NCBI GenBank assembly: GCA_021810505.1 | Contig: JAJZIR010000006.1 | Span: forward strand, 62,001 to 126,000 | DNA length: 64,000 nt | Origin: a bacterium | Lineage (GTDB): Bacteria; Deinococcota; Deinococci; Deinococcales; Deinococcaceae | Direction of reading: 5' to 3' | Shown: piece after piece, positions 9,842 through 18,349 of the stretch | How positions within the stretch are numbered: position 1 is the first letter of the stretch | Layout of the letters: each line of letters starts with the position of its first letter | Program-made: the position numbers and the translations under genes | The notes under the pieces: model-generated | Database searches by the model: none | The model's input: only the letters and a program-made list of their open reading frames with translations | Told to the model about the DNA's origin: nothing

Positions 9842-10458
9842 TCCGGCGGTCGCTGCAGCGAGGCCTGCGCGGGGTCTGGATCCGCGGTCAGCCCCCTGTA
9901 GGCCCCGCCATCTACGCGGCCAACCACCACGGCTGGTGGGATGGGTATCTGGCCGGATTCTGGCTGTGGTCAGCTGGCCTGCAGCCCGGGCTGCTGATGC
10001 GAGCAGAGCAGCTCCAGCGCTTCCCGCTATTCCGGAGGCTGGGGGCGATCGGTAGCGGTGAGCTGCGAGGAGCGTTGGAGCTGCTGCGCAGCCGACCGCT
10101 GATCATCTTCCCGGAGGGGCGGATCCTGCCGGCCGGACCGTTGGGGGCGCTCGCCCCCGGGGCCACCTGGCTAGCTAAACAGGCGAGTGTACCGCTGATC
10201 CCGCTGGCCATTCGGACAGCGCTGCGCGGACACGAGTTCCCCGAAGCCTACCTGCGGCTAGGGGAGCCCTGCAGCGGCCGGCAGCTCCCTTCCCAGCTCG
10301 CTCACCTGGTCTCTCAAACCGACCTGCTCGCCCAGGTGAGCGACCCCGAGCGGCCGCTGCCGGGCTTCTCGCTGCTGCTGCGCGGCCGCAGCAGCAGCAG
10401 CGAGCGGCTGGGAGCGGCCAACCGCGCACTTGAAATCCTCTTGGAGAGAGGGGCATGA
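9808..10458 (+). CDS. lysophospholipid acyltransferase-family protein, likely carotenoid or glycoside acylation
   Basis: A 216-residue PlsC-like acyltransferase. The NHHGWWDG segment (about residue 39) is the family's catalytic H-x4-D box and FPEGR (about residue 100) is the acyl-acceptor motif. It lies between the cyclase-hydratase gene, which it overlaps by 34 bases, and the glycosyltransferase gene. This suggests it esterifies a sugar on the carotenoid rather than acting in bulk phospholipid synthesis; that is inference from position. An odd feature is a run of serines and arginines around residues 190-196. The in-frame open stretch upstream of 9808 is an alternate-frame shadow of the cyclase gene. 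Confidence 0.75.
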   Translation: MDLVARGFQRLIRRSLQRGLRGVWIRGQPPVGPAIYAANHHGWWDGYLAGFWLWSAGLQPGLLMRAEQLQRFPLFRRLGAIGSGELRGALELLRSRPLIIFPEGRILPAGPLGALAPGATWLAKQASVPLIPLAIRTALRGHEFPEAYLRLGEPCSGRQLPSQLAHLVSQTDLLAQVSDPERPLPGFSLLLRGRSSSSERLGAANRALEILLERGA

Positions 10459-11546
10459 GATACCTGCGCAACTTCTTGCTGCTCCTGCAGAGCCTGCGCC
10501 TGGGTGTCCTGCTAGTGAACCTGATCAGCTTCCCCACTTTGCGCCCGGTGCGCGCGGCCCCCACCGGGAAGCGCCCCAGGGTCAGCTTGCTGATCCCTAT
10601 GCGCAACGAGGCGCACAACCTGCCCGAGAACCTGCCCAGCTGGCTCAGACAGGGTGCCGACGAAGTCCTGCTGCTGGACGATCACTCTGAGGATGACAGC
10701 CGCGCGCTGGCCGGCGCGCTGGCCGGCCACAACCCCCACTTCCGGCTGCTCGCCGGGGAAGACCTCCCAGCTGGCTGGATGGGCAAGACCTGGGCCTGCA
10801 TGCAGCTGGGGCAGGCAGCTAGCGGCGACATCCTGATCTTCACCGACGCCGACGTGCACTGGGAAGACGGCGCCCTGGACGCGCTGCTCGACCTGGTGCA
10901 GCGCTCCGACGCCGACCTGCTCACGGTCTGGCCTAGGCATCAGGTCGGCTCGCTGGGGGAGCGGCTTCTGGTCCCCTATCTGGACGTCATCCTGCTGACT
11001 ACTCTGCCCTATCCGCTGGTGTACACCCGTTACCCGCTGGCTTCGGCGGGTAACGGGCAGGTGATGGCCTTCCGCAGAGCGGCCTACCAGCGCCTAGGTG
11101 GGCACCAGGCCGTCCGCAAGGAAGTCCTGGAAGACATGATGTTCGCCCGCAAGCTCAAGGCCCAGGGGGGTAAGCTCCGCTTCGCCTTGGGTGGACAGAT
11201 GATCCGAGTGCGGATGTATAAGAACTACAAGGAGGTCTTGGAGGGCTTCGGCAAGAACTTCTCGGCCTTCCACTGGGATAGCCGCAGCTTCATGGTCTTC
11301 TCGGCGATCGGCTATTTCCTGATCTACACTATACCTTTCCTGTTCCTGCCCAAGAAAGGGTGGCGGCGCCTGATCGCCCTGGTGGCCCTCGAGCGCCTGC
11401 TGGTCATCCTGAAGAGCGGCCGCCGCGGCCTGCTCGACCTCTCCGAAGTGCTGCTCACCCCGCTGGCCCCGGTCGCCTCGCTGCCGCTCTACCGGCGCTC
11501 CTTCCGGCGCAGGTACCGCTGGAAAGGGCGCGAATACCGCCGGTGA
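10455..11546 (+). CDS. carotenoid glycosyltransferase, family GT2 (CruG-like)
   Basis: A 363-residue inverting GT2 enzyme. LLIPMRNEAHNLPENL opens the nucleotide-sugar fold, LLLDDHSEDDS carries the first Asp cluster, and FTDADVHW is the DxD metal site. LEDMMFARKLK corresponds to the catalytic ED region. Hydrophobic segments near the N-terminus and around residues 275-330 indicate membrane attachment. Placement after cruF and the acyltransferase fits CruG, which glycosylates the hydroxyl created by CruF. The sugar donor cannot be predicted. It overlaps the previous gene by 4 bases. Confidence 0.78.
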   Translation: MRYLRNFLLLLQSLRLGVLLVNLISFPTLRPVRAAPTGKRPRVSLLIPMRNEAHNLPENLPSWLRQGADEVLLLDDHSEDDSRALAGALAGHNPHFRLLAGEDLPAGWMGKTWACMQLGQAASGDILIFTDADVHWEDGALDALLDLVQRSDADLLTVWPRHQVGSLGERLLVPYLDVILLTTLPYPLVYTRYPLASAGNGQVMAFRRAAYQRLGGHQAVRKEVLEDMMFARKLKAQGGKLRFALGGQMIRVRMYKNYKEVLEGFGKNFSAFHWDSRSFMVFSAIGYFLIYTIPFLFLPKKGWRRLIALVALERLLVILKSGRRGLLDLSEVLLTPLAPVASLPLYRRSFRRRYRWKGREYRR

Positions 11547-12889
11547 GGCGGGCTGTCGTGATCGGAGGCGGGCTGGCCGGGCTGGCCGGGGCCCTGCGGC
11601 TGGCCCAACAGGGCAGCGAGGTGGTGGTTCTGGAGGCAAGCCAGAGCTGGGGCGGGAAGGCCTCGGGCTGGGAGGGTCTGCCCAGCGGCCCGACGCTGCT
11701 GACACTCCGCGAAGTCCCGGCGACCTTGCTGCACCGCCTGGGCGCAGACCAGCTAGAGCTGACCGAGCTCCGGCCGCTGACCCGCTACCGGTACGCCGAC
11801 GGGCGCAGCTTCTCGCCGGAGCGCGCGCTGGGGCCTACGCTGGCCCAGCTGCTCCCCCGGGAGGGGCGCAGGTACGGCTGGCTGCTCGCGCAGGCCGAGC
11901 AGCTGTTCGAGGGAGCCAAGACCACCTTCCTGGCAGCGCCGCCCCCGGGTCCCGGCGACCTGGTGCGCTACGCGCTGGGGGCGGGCCGAGCGGCCCACCC
12001 CGGCCGGTCCCTGGCGGGGCTGGTCGGAGACGACCCCTACCTGAGCCCCTTCTTCCTGCGCTTCGCCACCTACGTCGGCGCCAACCCTTACCGGGCAGCC
12101 GCGGTGCTGCACAACGTCGCCTGGGTGGAGCTAGGCCTGGGGAGCTGGCACGTGGTAGGGGGCGTGCGCCGCTTGGTCGACCGCCTCCTCGAGCAGGCCA
12201 GGCGCCTGGGTGTCCAGCTGCGGGCCGGTGAGCAGGTCAGCGCGCTGGAAAGGCGAGCAGGACGAGTCACTGCTGCTCGCACCGATTCCGGCGTCTACCG
12301 GGGCGACCTGTTCCTGAGCGCAGCGGACCGGAGTTGGACCCGCAGCTGGCTGGGGCTCCCCCCCGAAGGGGGTCAACCCAGCCTCTCGGCCCTGGCTATC
12401 GCCTTGGAGCTGCAGGAGGCGCAACCGCTCTCCCACCAGGTACTCTTCTCGGCCGATTACCGAGCGGAGTGGGAGATCTTGCAGGGGGGAGGCCTGCCGG
12501 CTGATCCGACCATCTACCTGCACACCGATGGCCGGACCGCTTTCCTGATGGTCAACGCTCCAGCTGGCTCCAAACCGCAAACCAGCTACGCCGCACACGT
12601 CCTCGCCCTGGCCAGGCGCCGGTCAGGCCAGGCTCTGGCCAGCCTGCGGAAGCGAGGTTTCACCCCGGCTGACTACGCCGCCTGGGGCGAAGGGGGGGCG
12701 CTCTACGGGAGGGCGCCGCACGGGCTGCTCGGCGCGCTGCGGCCGGGATGGCGCCTGGGCCCCGACAACCTCCGTCAGGTCGGAGGGACCGTCCACCCCG
12801 GGGGCGGCGTCCCGCTCGCCCTGCTCTCGGGGTGGAACGGCGCCGGAGAGCTCCTCGGTCTCCCCTACGATCCCTTGGGGTTGGCTTGA
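11543..12889 (+). CDS. crtD: carotenoid 3',4'-desaturase-like FAD enzyme (CrtD type)
   Basis: A 448-residue member of the phytoene-desaturase superfamily, starting at a GTG that overlaps the previous stop. VVIGGGLAGLAGALRLAQQG is the FAD/NAD fold, WGGKASG the following substrate loop, and GGTVHPGGGVPLALLSG the C-terminal FAD motif. It is shorter than CrtI and resembles the CrtD branch, which desaturates 3',4' in 1'-hydroxylated carotenoids; that would fit directly after the CruF step. I cannot fully exclude another CrtI-family role. No phytoene synthase or CrtI is in the window, so the early steps must be elsewhere. Confidence 0.72.
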   Translation: MRRAVVIGGGLAGLAGALRLAQQGSEVVVLEASQSWGGKASGWEGLPSGPTLLTLREVPATLLHRLGADQLELTELRPLTRYRYADGRSFSPERALGPTLAQLLPREGRRYGWLLAQAEQLFEGAKTTFLAAPPPGPGDLVRYALGAGRAAHPGRSLAGLVGDDPYLSPFFLRFATYVGANPYRAAAVLHNVAWVELGLGSWHVVGGVRRLVDRLLEQARRLGVQLRAGEQVSALERRAGRVTAARTDSGVYRGDLFLSAADRSWTRSWLGLPPEGGQPSLSALAIALELQEAQPLSHQVLFSADYRAEWEILQGGGLPADPTIYLHTDGRTAFLMVNAPAGSKPQTSYAAHVLALARRRSGQALASLRKRGFTPADYAAWGEGGALYGRAPHGLLGALRPGWRLGPDNLRQVGGTVHPGGGVPLALLSGWNGAGELLGLPYDPLGLA

Positions 12890-14034
12890 GCGCCTTGGAA
12901 GGCTACCCGCTGCTCGGGCACCTGCCCGCCTGGACCGGGGAACCGCTCGAGCTGCTGGAGCGGCACGCCGAGAGCGGGCAGCCCTTCTGGCTGAGGCTGG
13001 GCCGGCCCGCCATCGTCGGCTTCCATCCGGAGTGGAACCGCTGGGTGCTCGGCAACCTGGAAGCGCTGCGCAGCCGAACCAGTTTCAGCCGCTGGATCCC
13101 GCACTTAAACGGCGGGGTGATCACCCTGGACGCGCCGCAGCACCGCCCCCGGCGCAAGGAGCTGGCCGAACCCTTCGGCGCGACCTGGCTGCAGCGCTGG
13201 CGCGCCCGGTTGTCCACCGCCGTCCGGGTCCCCCCGGGCCGCTTCGAGGCGCTGCGCTGGTCGGACACCACCACCTTGGAGCTGCTCAACCAGGTCTTCT
13301 TTTCCGGAGACTTCGATCCGGAGCTCTTGGGTCGCTACTTGGCCCCGCTCAGGCGGCCCTTCCCGGTCCCGATGGTGCCCAGGCCAGCTCTGCTCCGCTC
13401 GGTGCAGCGGGAGCTGGCCCGCCTCACCGAGCTGCGCCGGGGGCAACCCGGCCGCGATCTGCTGAGCAGTCTCGGAGGGCTGGAGGGCCGGAGCGAGGAG
13501 CTGCGGATCGCCCTGGGAGCAGCCCACGACACCACCAGCCACGCCCTGGCCTGGACCATCTGGCACCTGGCGCTGCACCCAGAGTGGAATACCGAGGAAG
13601 GCCGAAGGCTGGCTTTCCGGGAGACGCTGCGGCTCTACCCACCCGGCTGGATGGGCAGCCGGGTGGCGGCGAGGCCCCTCACCTTCGGCGCGCTGCAGAT
13701 CCCTAGAGGCAGCCTGGTGCTCTACAGCCCCTACCTCTGCCACCGCAGCCAGGTCTGGGAGAGCCCGCTGAGCTTCCTGCCCGGGCGCTTCCGCGGGCGA
13801 ATCCCGGCCTGGGGTTATCTGCCTTTCGGCGGCGGGGAGCGCACCTGCTTAGGGATGCACTTAGCCGAACTGATCGTGGGGGTCGCCCTGGAAGCCCTGG
13901 GTGGGCTGAGGGCCAGTTGGGGCAACCCCAGCCCGGTCGCCGGGGTGACCCTAGGCCCCAAGGGCCCACTTTGGGTGGAGCGCGCAGCTATGGCAGGGAG
14001 GGCGCGGTGGCAGCAGGCATCCCAGACGCCCTGA
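12886..14034 (+). CDS. cytochrome P450, probable carotenoid hydroxylase (CYP287-like)
   Basis: A 382-residue soluble-type P450. The I-helix oxygen motif is AAHDTTSH (residues 212-219), the ExxR pair is E246/R249, and the haem loop FGGGERTCLG carries the axial Cys321. There is no N-terminal membrane anchor. In D. radiodurans a P450 (CYP287A1) hydroxylates the beta ring of the carotenoid at C-2; the position in this operon suggests the same role here. The TTG start overlaps the previous stop (TTGA). No ferredoxin or reductase gene is adjacent. Confidence 0.82.
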   Translation: MSALEGYPLLGHLPAWTGEPLELLERHAESGQPFWLRLGRPAIVGFHPEWNRWVLGNLEALRSRTSFSRWIPHLNGGVITLDAPQHRPRRKELAEPFGATWLQRWRARLSTAVRVPPGRFEALRWSDTTTLELLNQVFFSGDFDPELLGRYLAPLRRPFPVPMVPRPALLRSVQRELARLTELRRGQPGRDLLSSLGGLEGRSEELRIALGAAHDTTSHALAWTIWHLALHPEWNTEEGRRLAFRETLRLYPPGWMGSRVAARPLTFGALQIPRGSLVLYSPYLCHRSQVWESPLSFLPGRFRGRIPAWGYLPFGGGERTCLGMHLAELIVGVALEALGGLRASWGNPSPVAGVTLGPKGPLWVERAAMAGRARWQQASQTP

Positions 14035-14972
14035 TCGTGGGGGGCGGCCTGAGCGGCCTGGCCCTGTGCCAGGTCCTGTGCGCGGCCGGGCAGTCGGTCA
14101 CCGTGCTGGACCGAGGGAGACGGGTGGGGGGGCGCTGCGCCACCTTCCAGAAAGGAGGGTGGATTTTCGACCACGGCGCCCAGTTCTTCACCGCCCGCCA
14201 GCCCAGGCTCAGGCAGCTGATCGAGGATTGGCGGGGCCCAGGGAAACCCGTCCCCTGGCTGATCGGACCGGGCGGCCAAGTCCGCTACGCCCTTCCGAAG
14301 GGGATGTGGTCTCTGGCTGCCCAGCTGCTGCGCCGCGCCGAAGAAGGCGGGGGAAAGCTAGCGCTGCACACCTCCTGCCAGGTGGACTTCCTGCACCGCT
14401 CCAGCGCTGGCTTCACCGCCCAAACCCGGGGTGGGGGGGCTTTCACGGGCCGGCGCCTGTTCCTGACCATGCCGGCACCGCAGCTGCTGGGCCTCGCGGC
14501 GGAGCTGCTGCCGCAGGAGCTCCGCCGGGAATTGGAGGCCGTGCGCTACCGGCCGACCTGGACGGCCCTGCTGGGGCTCTCCGAGCAGGGGCGCAGCCTA
14601 GCTGGGGGCTGGGCGGTCGAGGATCCGGTGCTGCACTGGGTCTCCGCCGACCACGACAAGGTAGCCGGAAGCCTGCCAGCGCTCACCCTGCACGCCGGCG
14701 AGGGTTGGAGTGCAGCCCATCTGGAAGATCCCCCTGCCTCGGTGCAGCGCGAGCTGCTCGCCGCTTCCAGGAGGATCCTGGGGGAGTTGCCGGTGGAGTG
14801 GGCGATGGTGCACCGCTGGCGCTACGCGACGGCCCTGCCTGCCCCTACCCCGGGCGGCTACCGGTGGGACGCTGCCGCCGGCGTCGGGATAGCTGGCGAC
14901 GGGCTAGCCGGGCCCAGGGTGGAATCAGCCCTAGAAAGCGGTTGGGGGCTGGGTGAAGCCGCGTCGGGCTGA
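14007..14972 (+). CDS. small NAD(P)/FAD-dependent oxidoreductase (renalase/amine-oxidase-like)
   Basis: 321 residues from a GTG that overlaps the P450 by 28 bases. ALIVGGGLSGLALCQVLCAAG is the FAD-binding start and VLDRGRRVGGRCAT the typical arginine-containing loop of renalase-like proteins. FDHGAQFFTAR follows at about residue 52. A C-terminal GIAGDGLAGPRVESALESG completes the FAD site. Substrate is unknown. As the last gene of the carotenoid operon it may modify the pigment or simply be co-expressed. Start choice is uncertain; a longer in-frame extension exists but has no recognisable sequence. Confidence 0.7.
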   Translation: MAAGIPDALIVGGGLSGLALCQVLCAAGQSVTVLDRGRRVGGRCATFQKGGWIFDHGAQFFTARQPRLRQLIEDWRGPGKPVPWLIGPGGQVRYALPKGMWSLAAQLLRRAEEGGGKLALHTSCQVDFLHRSSAGFTAQTRGGGAFTGRRLFLTMPAPQLLGLAAELLPQELRRELEAVRYRPTWTALLGLSEQGRSLAGGWAVEDPVLHWVSADHDKVAGSLPALTLHAGEGWSAAHLEDPPASVQRELLAASRRILGELPVEWAMVHRWRYATALPAPTPGGYRWDAAAGVGIAGDGLAGPRVESALESGWGLGEAASG

Positions 14973-15122
14973 AGGTGGGCGCGGGACCGCGGGCCAGAAG
15001 GTGAGCCGCCCAGCAGCCCGGTCGAGGTAGCCCGCTGGGCGCGAGGCGGGCCAGGATGGGAGCGGCCTCAGCGGTGGGCGCGGGGTGGGCCGAGCAGGTA
15101 AGCCTAGGCCCCGAGCAGGCGG

Positions 15123-15821
15123 TCAGCGGGGCTGCAAAGGCAGGGGTCCAGCGCGCAGCGAGGAGTTTTCTAGCGCCACCCTAGCCCTCCTGACGTGCTC
15201 GCGCATCTCGCTCTCAGCCCGCTCCCCGTTACCGGCCGCGACCGCTTGGGCGATGTTCTGGTGTTCTAGGAAAGACTGCAGCAGGCCGCGCTCCGGGAGC
15301 AGCGCCGAGGTGGGGATCAGCATGCGGATCAAGCCCGCCGAGGTCTCGGCGATCTGCTGAAGCCGGGGGTGGGCCGACGCCTCCCAGAGCGCCCGGTGAA
15401 AGGCGATATCCAGATCGCCGTAGGTGTCGGGCCTCGGGGACTCCGAATCCACCTCGACCCGCATCGCCGCCAAAATCACCTCCAGCCGAGCCGCCAGAGC
15501 GGGTCCGGTACGCTCGGCCGCCAGGCGCGCCGAGAGCCCTTCTAGGACCTCGCGCAGGCGGTAGATCTGCCCGACGTCCTCGGCGGTCACTTTGGGAACC
15601 CGGTAACCGCGGTGCGGGATCGCCTGCACCAGGCCCTCCCGCTCCAGAGCGCTGAGGGCTTCCTTGATCGGAGTGGGCGATAGGGCCAGCTGCTCCGCCA
15701 AGATCCGCACGATCAGCTTGCTGCCCGGTTCCAGCTGGCCGGACAGGATGGCCGAGCGGAGCCGCCAGTAGGCCTCCCGGCTCAGGGTAGTCCGGGTCAG
15801 GCCGCTGATCGGCTGGCTCAC
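15123..15821 (-). CDS. GntR-family (FadR/FCD type) transcriptional regulator
   Basis: A 232-residue regulator. An N-terminal winged helix has AYWRLRSAILSGQLEPGSKL and the recognition-helix region LSPTPIKEALSALEREGLV. The C-terminal FCD domain has candidate metal or ligand His/Asp residues in DLDIAFHRALWEASAHPRL and in EHQNI. FCD proteins of this class commonly sense organic acids. It is transcribed away from suyA, with a shared promoter region holding a perfect inverted repeat, so it very likely controls the downstream sulfonate/sugar operon. GTG at 15821 is chosen because TACACT lies 6 bases upstream; a TTG six codons earlier is possible. Confidence 0.88.
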   Translation of the reverse strand: MSQPISGLTRTTLSREAYWRLRSAILSGQLEPGSKLIVRILAEQLALSPTPIKEALSALEREGLVQAIPHRGYRVPKVTAEDVGQIYRLREVLEGLSARLAAERTGPALAARLEVILAAMRVEVDSESPRPDTYGDLDIAFHRALWEASAHPRLQQIAETSAGLIRMLIPTSALLPERGLLQSFLEHQNIAQAVAAGNGERAESEMREHVRRARVALENSSLRAGPLPLQPR

Positions 15822-15827
15822 AGATTC

Positions 15828-15856
15828 AGTGTAGAACAAAGCTCTTGACAGGTCAA
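15828..15856 (-). promoter_or_regulatory. promoter of the GntR-family gene
   Basis: On the minus strand TTGACC (15851-15856), a 17-base spacer, TACACT (15828-15833), then GAATCT and the GTG start. This is a near-consensus sigma-70 promoter in leaderless configuration. Its -35 box abuts the -35 box of the divergent suyA promoter. Confidence 0.68.
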
Positions 15857-15895
15857 AAATTTTAGATATAGAATCTAAAAGTCAGAACGGAGGAG
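15845..15895 (+). promoter_or_regulatory. suyA operon promoter with GntR-type operator
   Basis: TTGACA at 15845-15850, an 18-base spacer and TAGAAT at 15869-15874 form a promoter. A perfect inverted repeat, TTTTAGAT-N5-ATCTAAAA (15860-15880), covers the -10 box, so a bound repressor would block it. A strong ribosome binding site, GGAGGAG (15889-15895), precedes the GTG start at 15899. The repeat is AT-rich, unlike the surrounding sequence. It is the obvious binding site for the adjacent GntR protein. Confidence 0.7.
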
Positions 15896-15898
15896 ACT

Positions 15899-16216
15899 GT
15901 GGCACATCGTGCTCTGATTCACCGCGCCCAGGATGACGTCGCCGTCGCCGTCGCCGATCTGGAACCCGGGGAGAGGCTGGAAATCCCCTGCCAGGACGGC
16001 AGCCAAACACAGCGGGTCACCGCCGTCCAAGCCATCCCGCTCGGCCACAAGTTGGCCCTACGCGACCTGCCCGAGGGGCACGAAGTCCTCGAGTACGGCC
16101 AAGCCGTCGGCGTCACCACCGCCCCTATCCGCCAGGGCGAACACGTCCACGTCCACAACCTGCGGTCCAAGCGCTGGGGCAAGAGCGTGGCCGGTCAAGC
16201 CAGCCAAGCCAGCTAG
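15899..16216 (+). CDS. suyA: SAF-domain small subunit, SuyA-like (sulfolactate sulfo-lyase alpha) of the UxaA/GarD family
   Basis: 105 residues forming a single SAF domain, which is the N-terminal part of full-length altronate dehydratase UxaA. PLGHKLALRDLPEGHEVLEYG and GEHVHVHNLRSKRW are the conserved stretches. The HVHNL-x-KRW ending resembles SuyA more than the N-terminal part of UxaA. With SuyB it would eliminate sulfite from (R)-sulfolactate to give pyruvate. The alternative is a split altronate dehydratase, but the neighbours (two sulfolactate-type dehydrogenases) favour SuyA. It is followed 32 bases later by suyB. Confidence 0.75.
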   Translation: MAHRALIHRAQDDVAVAVADLEPGERLEIPCQDGSQTQRVTAVQAIPLGHKLALRDLPEGHEVLEYGQAVGVTTAPIRQGEHVHVHNLRSKRWGKSVAGQASQAS

Positions 16217-16248
16217 GTTGCCGCCAGCGCTCAGCGCAAAGGAGCAGT

Positions 16249-17403
16249 ATGCCCGAACTCACCGGATACGTCAGGCCAAACGGACGCGTCGGACTCCGCA
16301 ACCACGTCGCCATCCTACCCGTGGACGATCTCTCCAACGCTGCGGCGGAGGGGGTCGCCCGGCTGATCCAGGGCTGCCTACCCCTCAGCCACCCCTACGG
16401 TCGCCTGCAGTACGGCGAAGACCTGGATTTGACTTTTCGCACCCTCAGCGGGCACGGGCACAACCCCAACGTCTACGGCACGGTAGTCATCGGGATCGAA
16501 CCCAACTGGACTGACCGGATCGCCGGCGCGATCGCCGCGGCCGGAACTCCGGTAGAGGCTTTCTCGATCGAGCGGTCGGGGGATCTCACCACCGTCCAGC
16601 GCGCCAGCCGGGCAGCGTACCGGTTCGTGCAGGAGGCCAGCTCGCAGAGCCGGGAGGCGGTCTCCGCGCGCGACCTGGTCCTCTCGATCAAGTGCGGCGA
16701 ATCCGATCCCACCCTGGGGCTGGCCGGAAACCCGGCGCTGGGACGGGCCGTCGACGCGCTGATCGACCAGGGGGCCTCGGTCATCTTCGGCGAGACCAGC
16801 GAGCTCACCGGTGCGGAGCAATTGATCGCCGAGCGCTGCAGCAGCCCGGATCTCCGGGCCAGCTTCGAGCGGATCTACCGGGACTACGTCGACTTCATCG
16901 AGCAGCAGGGGGCGAACCTGCTGGGCTCGCAGCCCACCGAAGGCAACATCCGCGGTGGGCTCTCCACCATCGAGGAGAAGGCCCTGGGGAACATCGAAAA
17001 GACTGGGCACCACCCGGTCTCGGGGGTGCGCGCCCCGGCTGAGGCGGTCTCCCCCGGCTCCGGTCTGGTCTTCATGGACACCAGCAGCGCCGCCGCCGAG
17101 ATGGTCACCCTCTGCGCCGCTGCCGGGAGCGTGCTGCACCTCTTCACCACCGGGCAAGGCAACATCGTGGGCCACCCGCTCATCCCGGTGATCAAGATCT
17201 CGCCCAACCCGCTGACCTGCCAGACCATGTCCGAGCACATCGACATCGATCTGAGCGCCCTGCTGCTCGGAGAGATCAGCCTGGAAAGCGCCAAAGACCA
17301 GATCTTGGAGACCTTCCTCCGCACGGCCAGGGGGCGCATGACCGCCGCGGAGCTGCTCGGACACCGGGAGTTCGTCCTCACCAAACTCTACCGCAGCGCC
17401 TGA
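16249..17403 (+). CDS. suyB: SuyB-like (2R)-sulfolactate sulfo-lyase beta subunit (UxaA/GarD C-terminal family)
   Basis: 384 residues covering the catalytic domain of the UxaA/GarD superfamily, with the SAF domain supplied by the preceding gene. The N-terminal YVRPNGRVGLRNHVAILPVD, then CGESD (about residue 148), FGETSELTGAE (about 182) and SQPTEGNIRGGLSTIEEKALG are the family's conserved, metal-binding regions. The C-terminus GHREFVLTKLYRSA and overall length match SuyB as I remember it. Reaction: (R)-sulfolactate to pyruvate plus sulfite, in the cytoplasm. A D-altronate or related aldonate dehydratase remains possible, as the superfamily is closely related. ATG at 16249 has GGAG upstream. 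Confidence 0.75.
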   Translation: MPELTGYVRPNGRVGLRNHVAILPVDDLSNAAAEGVARLIQGCLPLSHPYGRLQYGEDLDLTFRTLSGHGHNPNVYGTVVIGIEPNWTDRIAGAIAAAGTPVEAFSIERSGDLTTVQRASRAAYRFVQEASSQSREAVSARDLVLSIKCGESDPTLGLAGNPALGRAVDALIDQGASVIFGETSELTGAEQLIAERCSSPDLRASFERIYRDYVDFIEQQGANLLGSQPTEGNIRGGLSTIEEKALGNIEKTGHHPVSGVRAPAEAVSPGSGLVFMDTSSAAAEMVTLCAAAGSVLHLFTTGQGNIVGHPLIPVIKISPNPLTCQTMSEHIDIDLSALLLGEISLESAKDQILETFLRTARGRMTAAELLGHREFVLTKLYRSA

Positions 17404-17416
17404 CGTGGGGGCAGGG

Positions 17417-18349
17417 ATGATCGTCGTCAGCGAGTTCATCGATGACGCCGGGCTGCAGCGGCTCCAGCGAGGGCAGCACGCCATCGAGTACCGAGCCGAC
17501 CTCTGGAAAGACCGGGAGGCCCTGCGCGCCGGCCTGCAGCGCGCCAGCGCGCTGATCGTCCGCAACCAGACTAGGGTGGACGCCGACCTGCTGGCCTCCG
17601 CTCCCCACCTGCGGGTGGTCGGCCGCTTGGGGGTAGGGCTGGACAACATCGATCAGCAGCTGCTGGCCGGGCGCGGGATCCAGCTGTTCTACGCTCGGGG
17701 TATCAACGCGGTGGCGGTGGCCGAATACGTTCTGGCCGCTCTCCTGCACCTCTCCAGGCGGTTGGACAGCGCCTGGGAGCACGTCCGGTCTGGGGGCTTC
17801 GAGCGCAGCCGCTTCGGGGGCTTCGAGCTGGCCGGCCAGACCCTGGGCCTGCTCGGCCTAGGGGAGACCGGGCTCAGGGTGGCCCACCGGGCGAGGGCTC
17901 TGGGCATGCGGGTAATCGCCCACGATCCGGCCAGAGTACCCTGGGAAAGCGCGGTCGAGGACGGCGGGGTCGGGCTCGGGTCCCTCGAAGAGCTGATCGC
18001 CGCCAGCCGTTTCCTCAGCCTGCACCTGCCCGGACAGAGCGGTCCACCCCTGCTGGACGCCGCCAGGCTGGCGCTGCTGCCCCGAGGGAGCTATCTGGTC
18101 AACACCGCCCGCGGCGACCTGATCGACCAGACCGCGCTGGAGGCGGCGCTGAGAAGTGGCCAGCTGGCTGGCGCGGTGCTCGACGTCACCAGCCCGGAGC
18201 CGTTGCCCGGGGATCACCCGCTGCGCAGCTGCCCCAACCTCTGGATCACCCCGCACGTGGCCGGCCTGAGCAAGGAGTCGCAGGAGCGAGTCTCGCTCCG
18301 AGTCGCTGAAGGGGTGCTCGCCCTGCTGGAGCGCTGCGATGCGGCTTGA
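17417..18349 (+). CDS. slcC: D-2-hydroxyacid dehydrogenase, SlcC-like ((S)-sulfolactate dehydrogenase)
   Basis: 310 residues of the D-isomer-specific 2-hydroxyacid dehydrogenase family. The NAD-binding GLLGLGETG lies about residue 148. The catalytic Arg is in NTARGDLID (about residue 230) and the catalytic His in TPHVAGLSKES near the C-terminus. The N-terminal VSEFIDDAGL and SALIVRNQTRVDADLL match the SlcC type rather than SerA. SlcC oxidises (S)-sulfolactate to sulfopyruvate. Placed between suyB and comC it would start the inversion of (S)- to (R)-sulfolactate. I chose the ATG at 17417 (GGGGGCAGGG upstream) over a GTG four codons earlier. Confidence 0.75.
   Translation: MIVVSEFIDDAGLQRLQRGQHAIEYRADLWKDREALRAGLQRASALIVRNQTRVDADLLASAPHLRVVGRLGVGLDNIDQQLLAGRGIQLFYARGINAVAVAEYVLAALLHLSRRLDSAWEHVRSGGFERSRFGGFELAGQTLGLLGLGETGLRVAHRARALGMRVIAHDPARVPWESAVEDGGVGLGSLEELIAASRFLSLHLPGQSGPPLLDAARLALLPRGSYLVNTARGDLIDQTALEAALRSGQLAGAVLDVTSPEPLPGDHPLRSCPNLWITPHVAGLSKESQERVSLRVAEGVLALLERCDAA

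Noticed and set aside
10381-10410. Short GC-rich serine-codon repeat in the acyltransferase gene as a micro-repeat or recombination site
   Set aside because: It is a run of alternating CGC/AGC-type codons within a coding region, with no flanking repeats.
15899-17403. Split altronate dehydratase (UxaA) as the primary call
   Set aside because: The family match is equally general, but the C-terminal end of the small subunit, the large-subunit pattern and two sulfolactate-type dehydrogenases next door favour SuyAB. It is kept as the main alternative.
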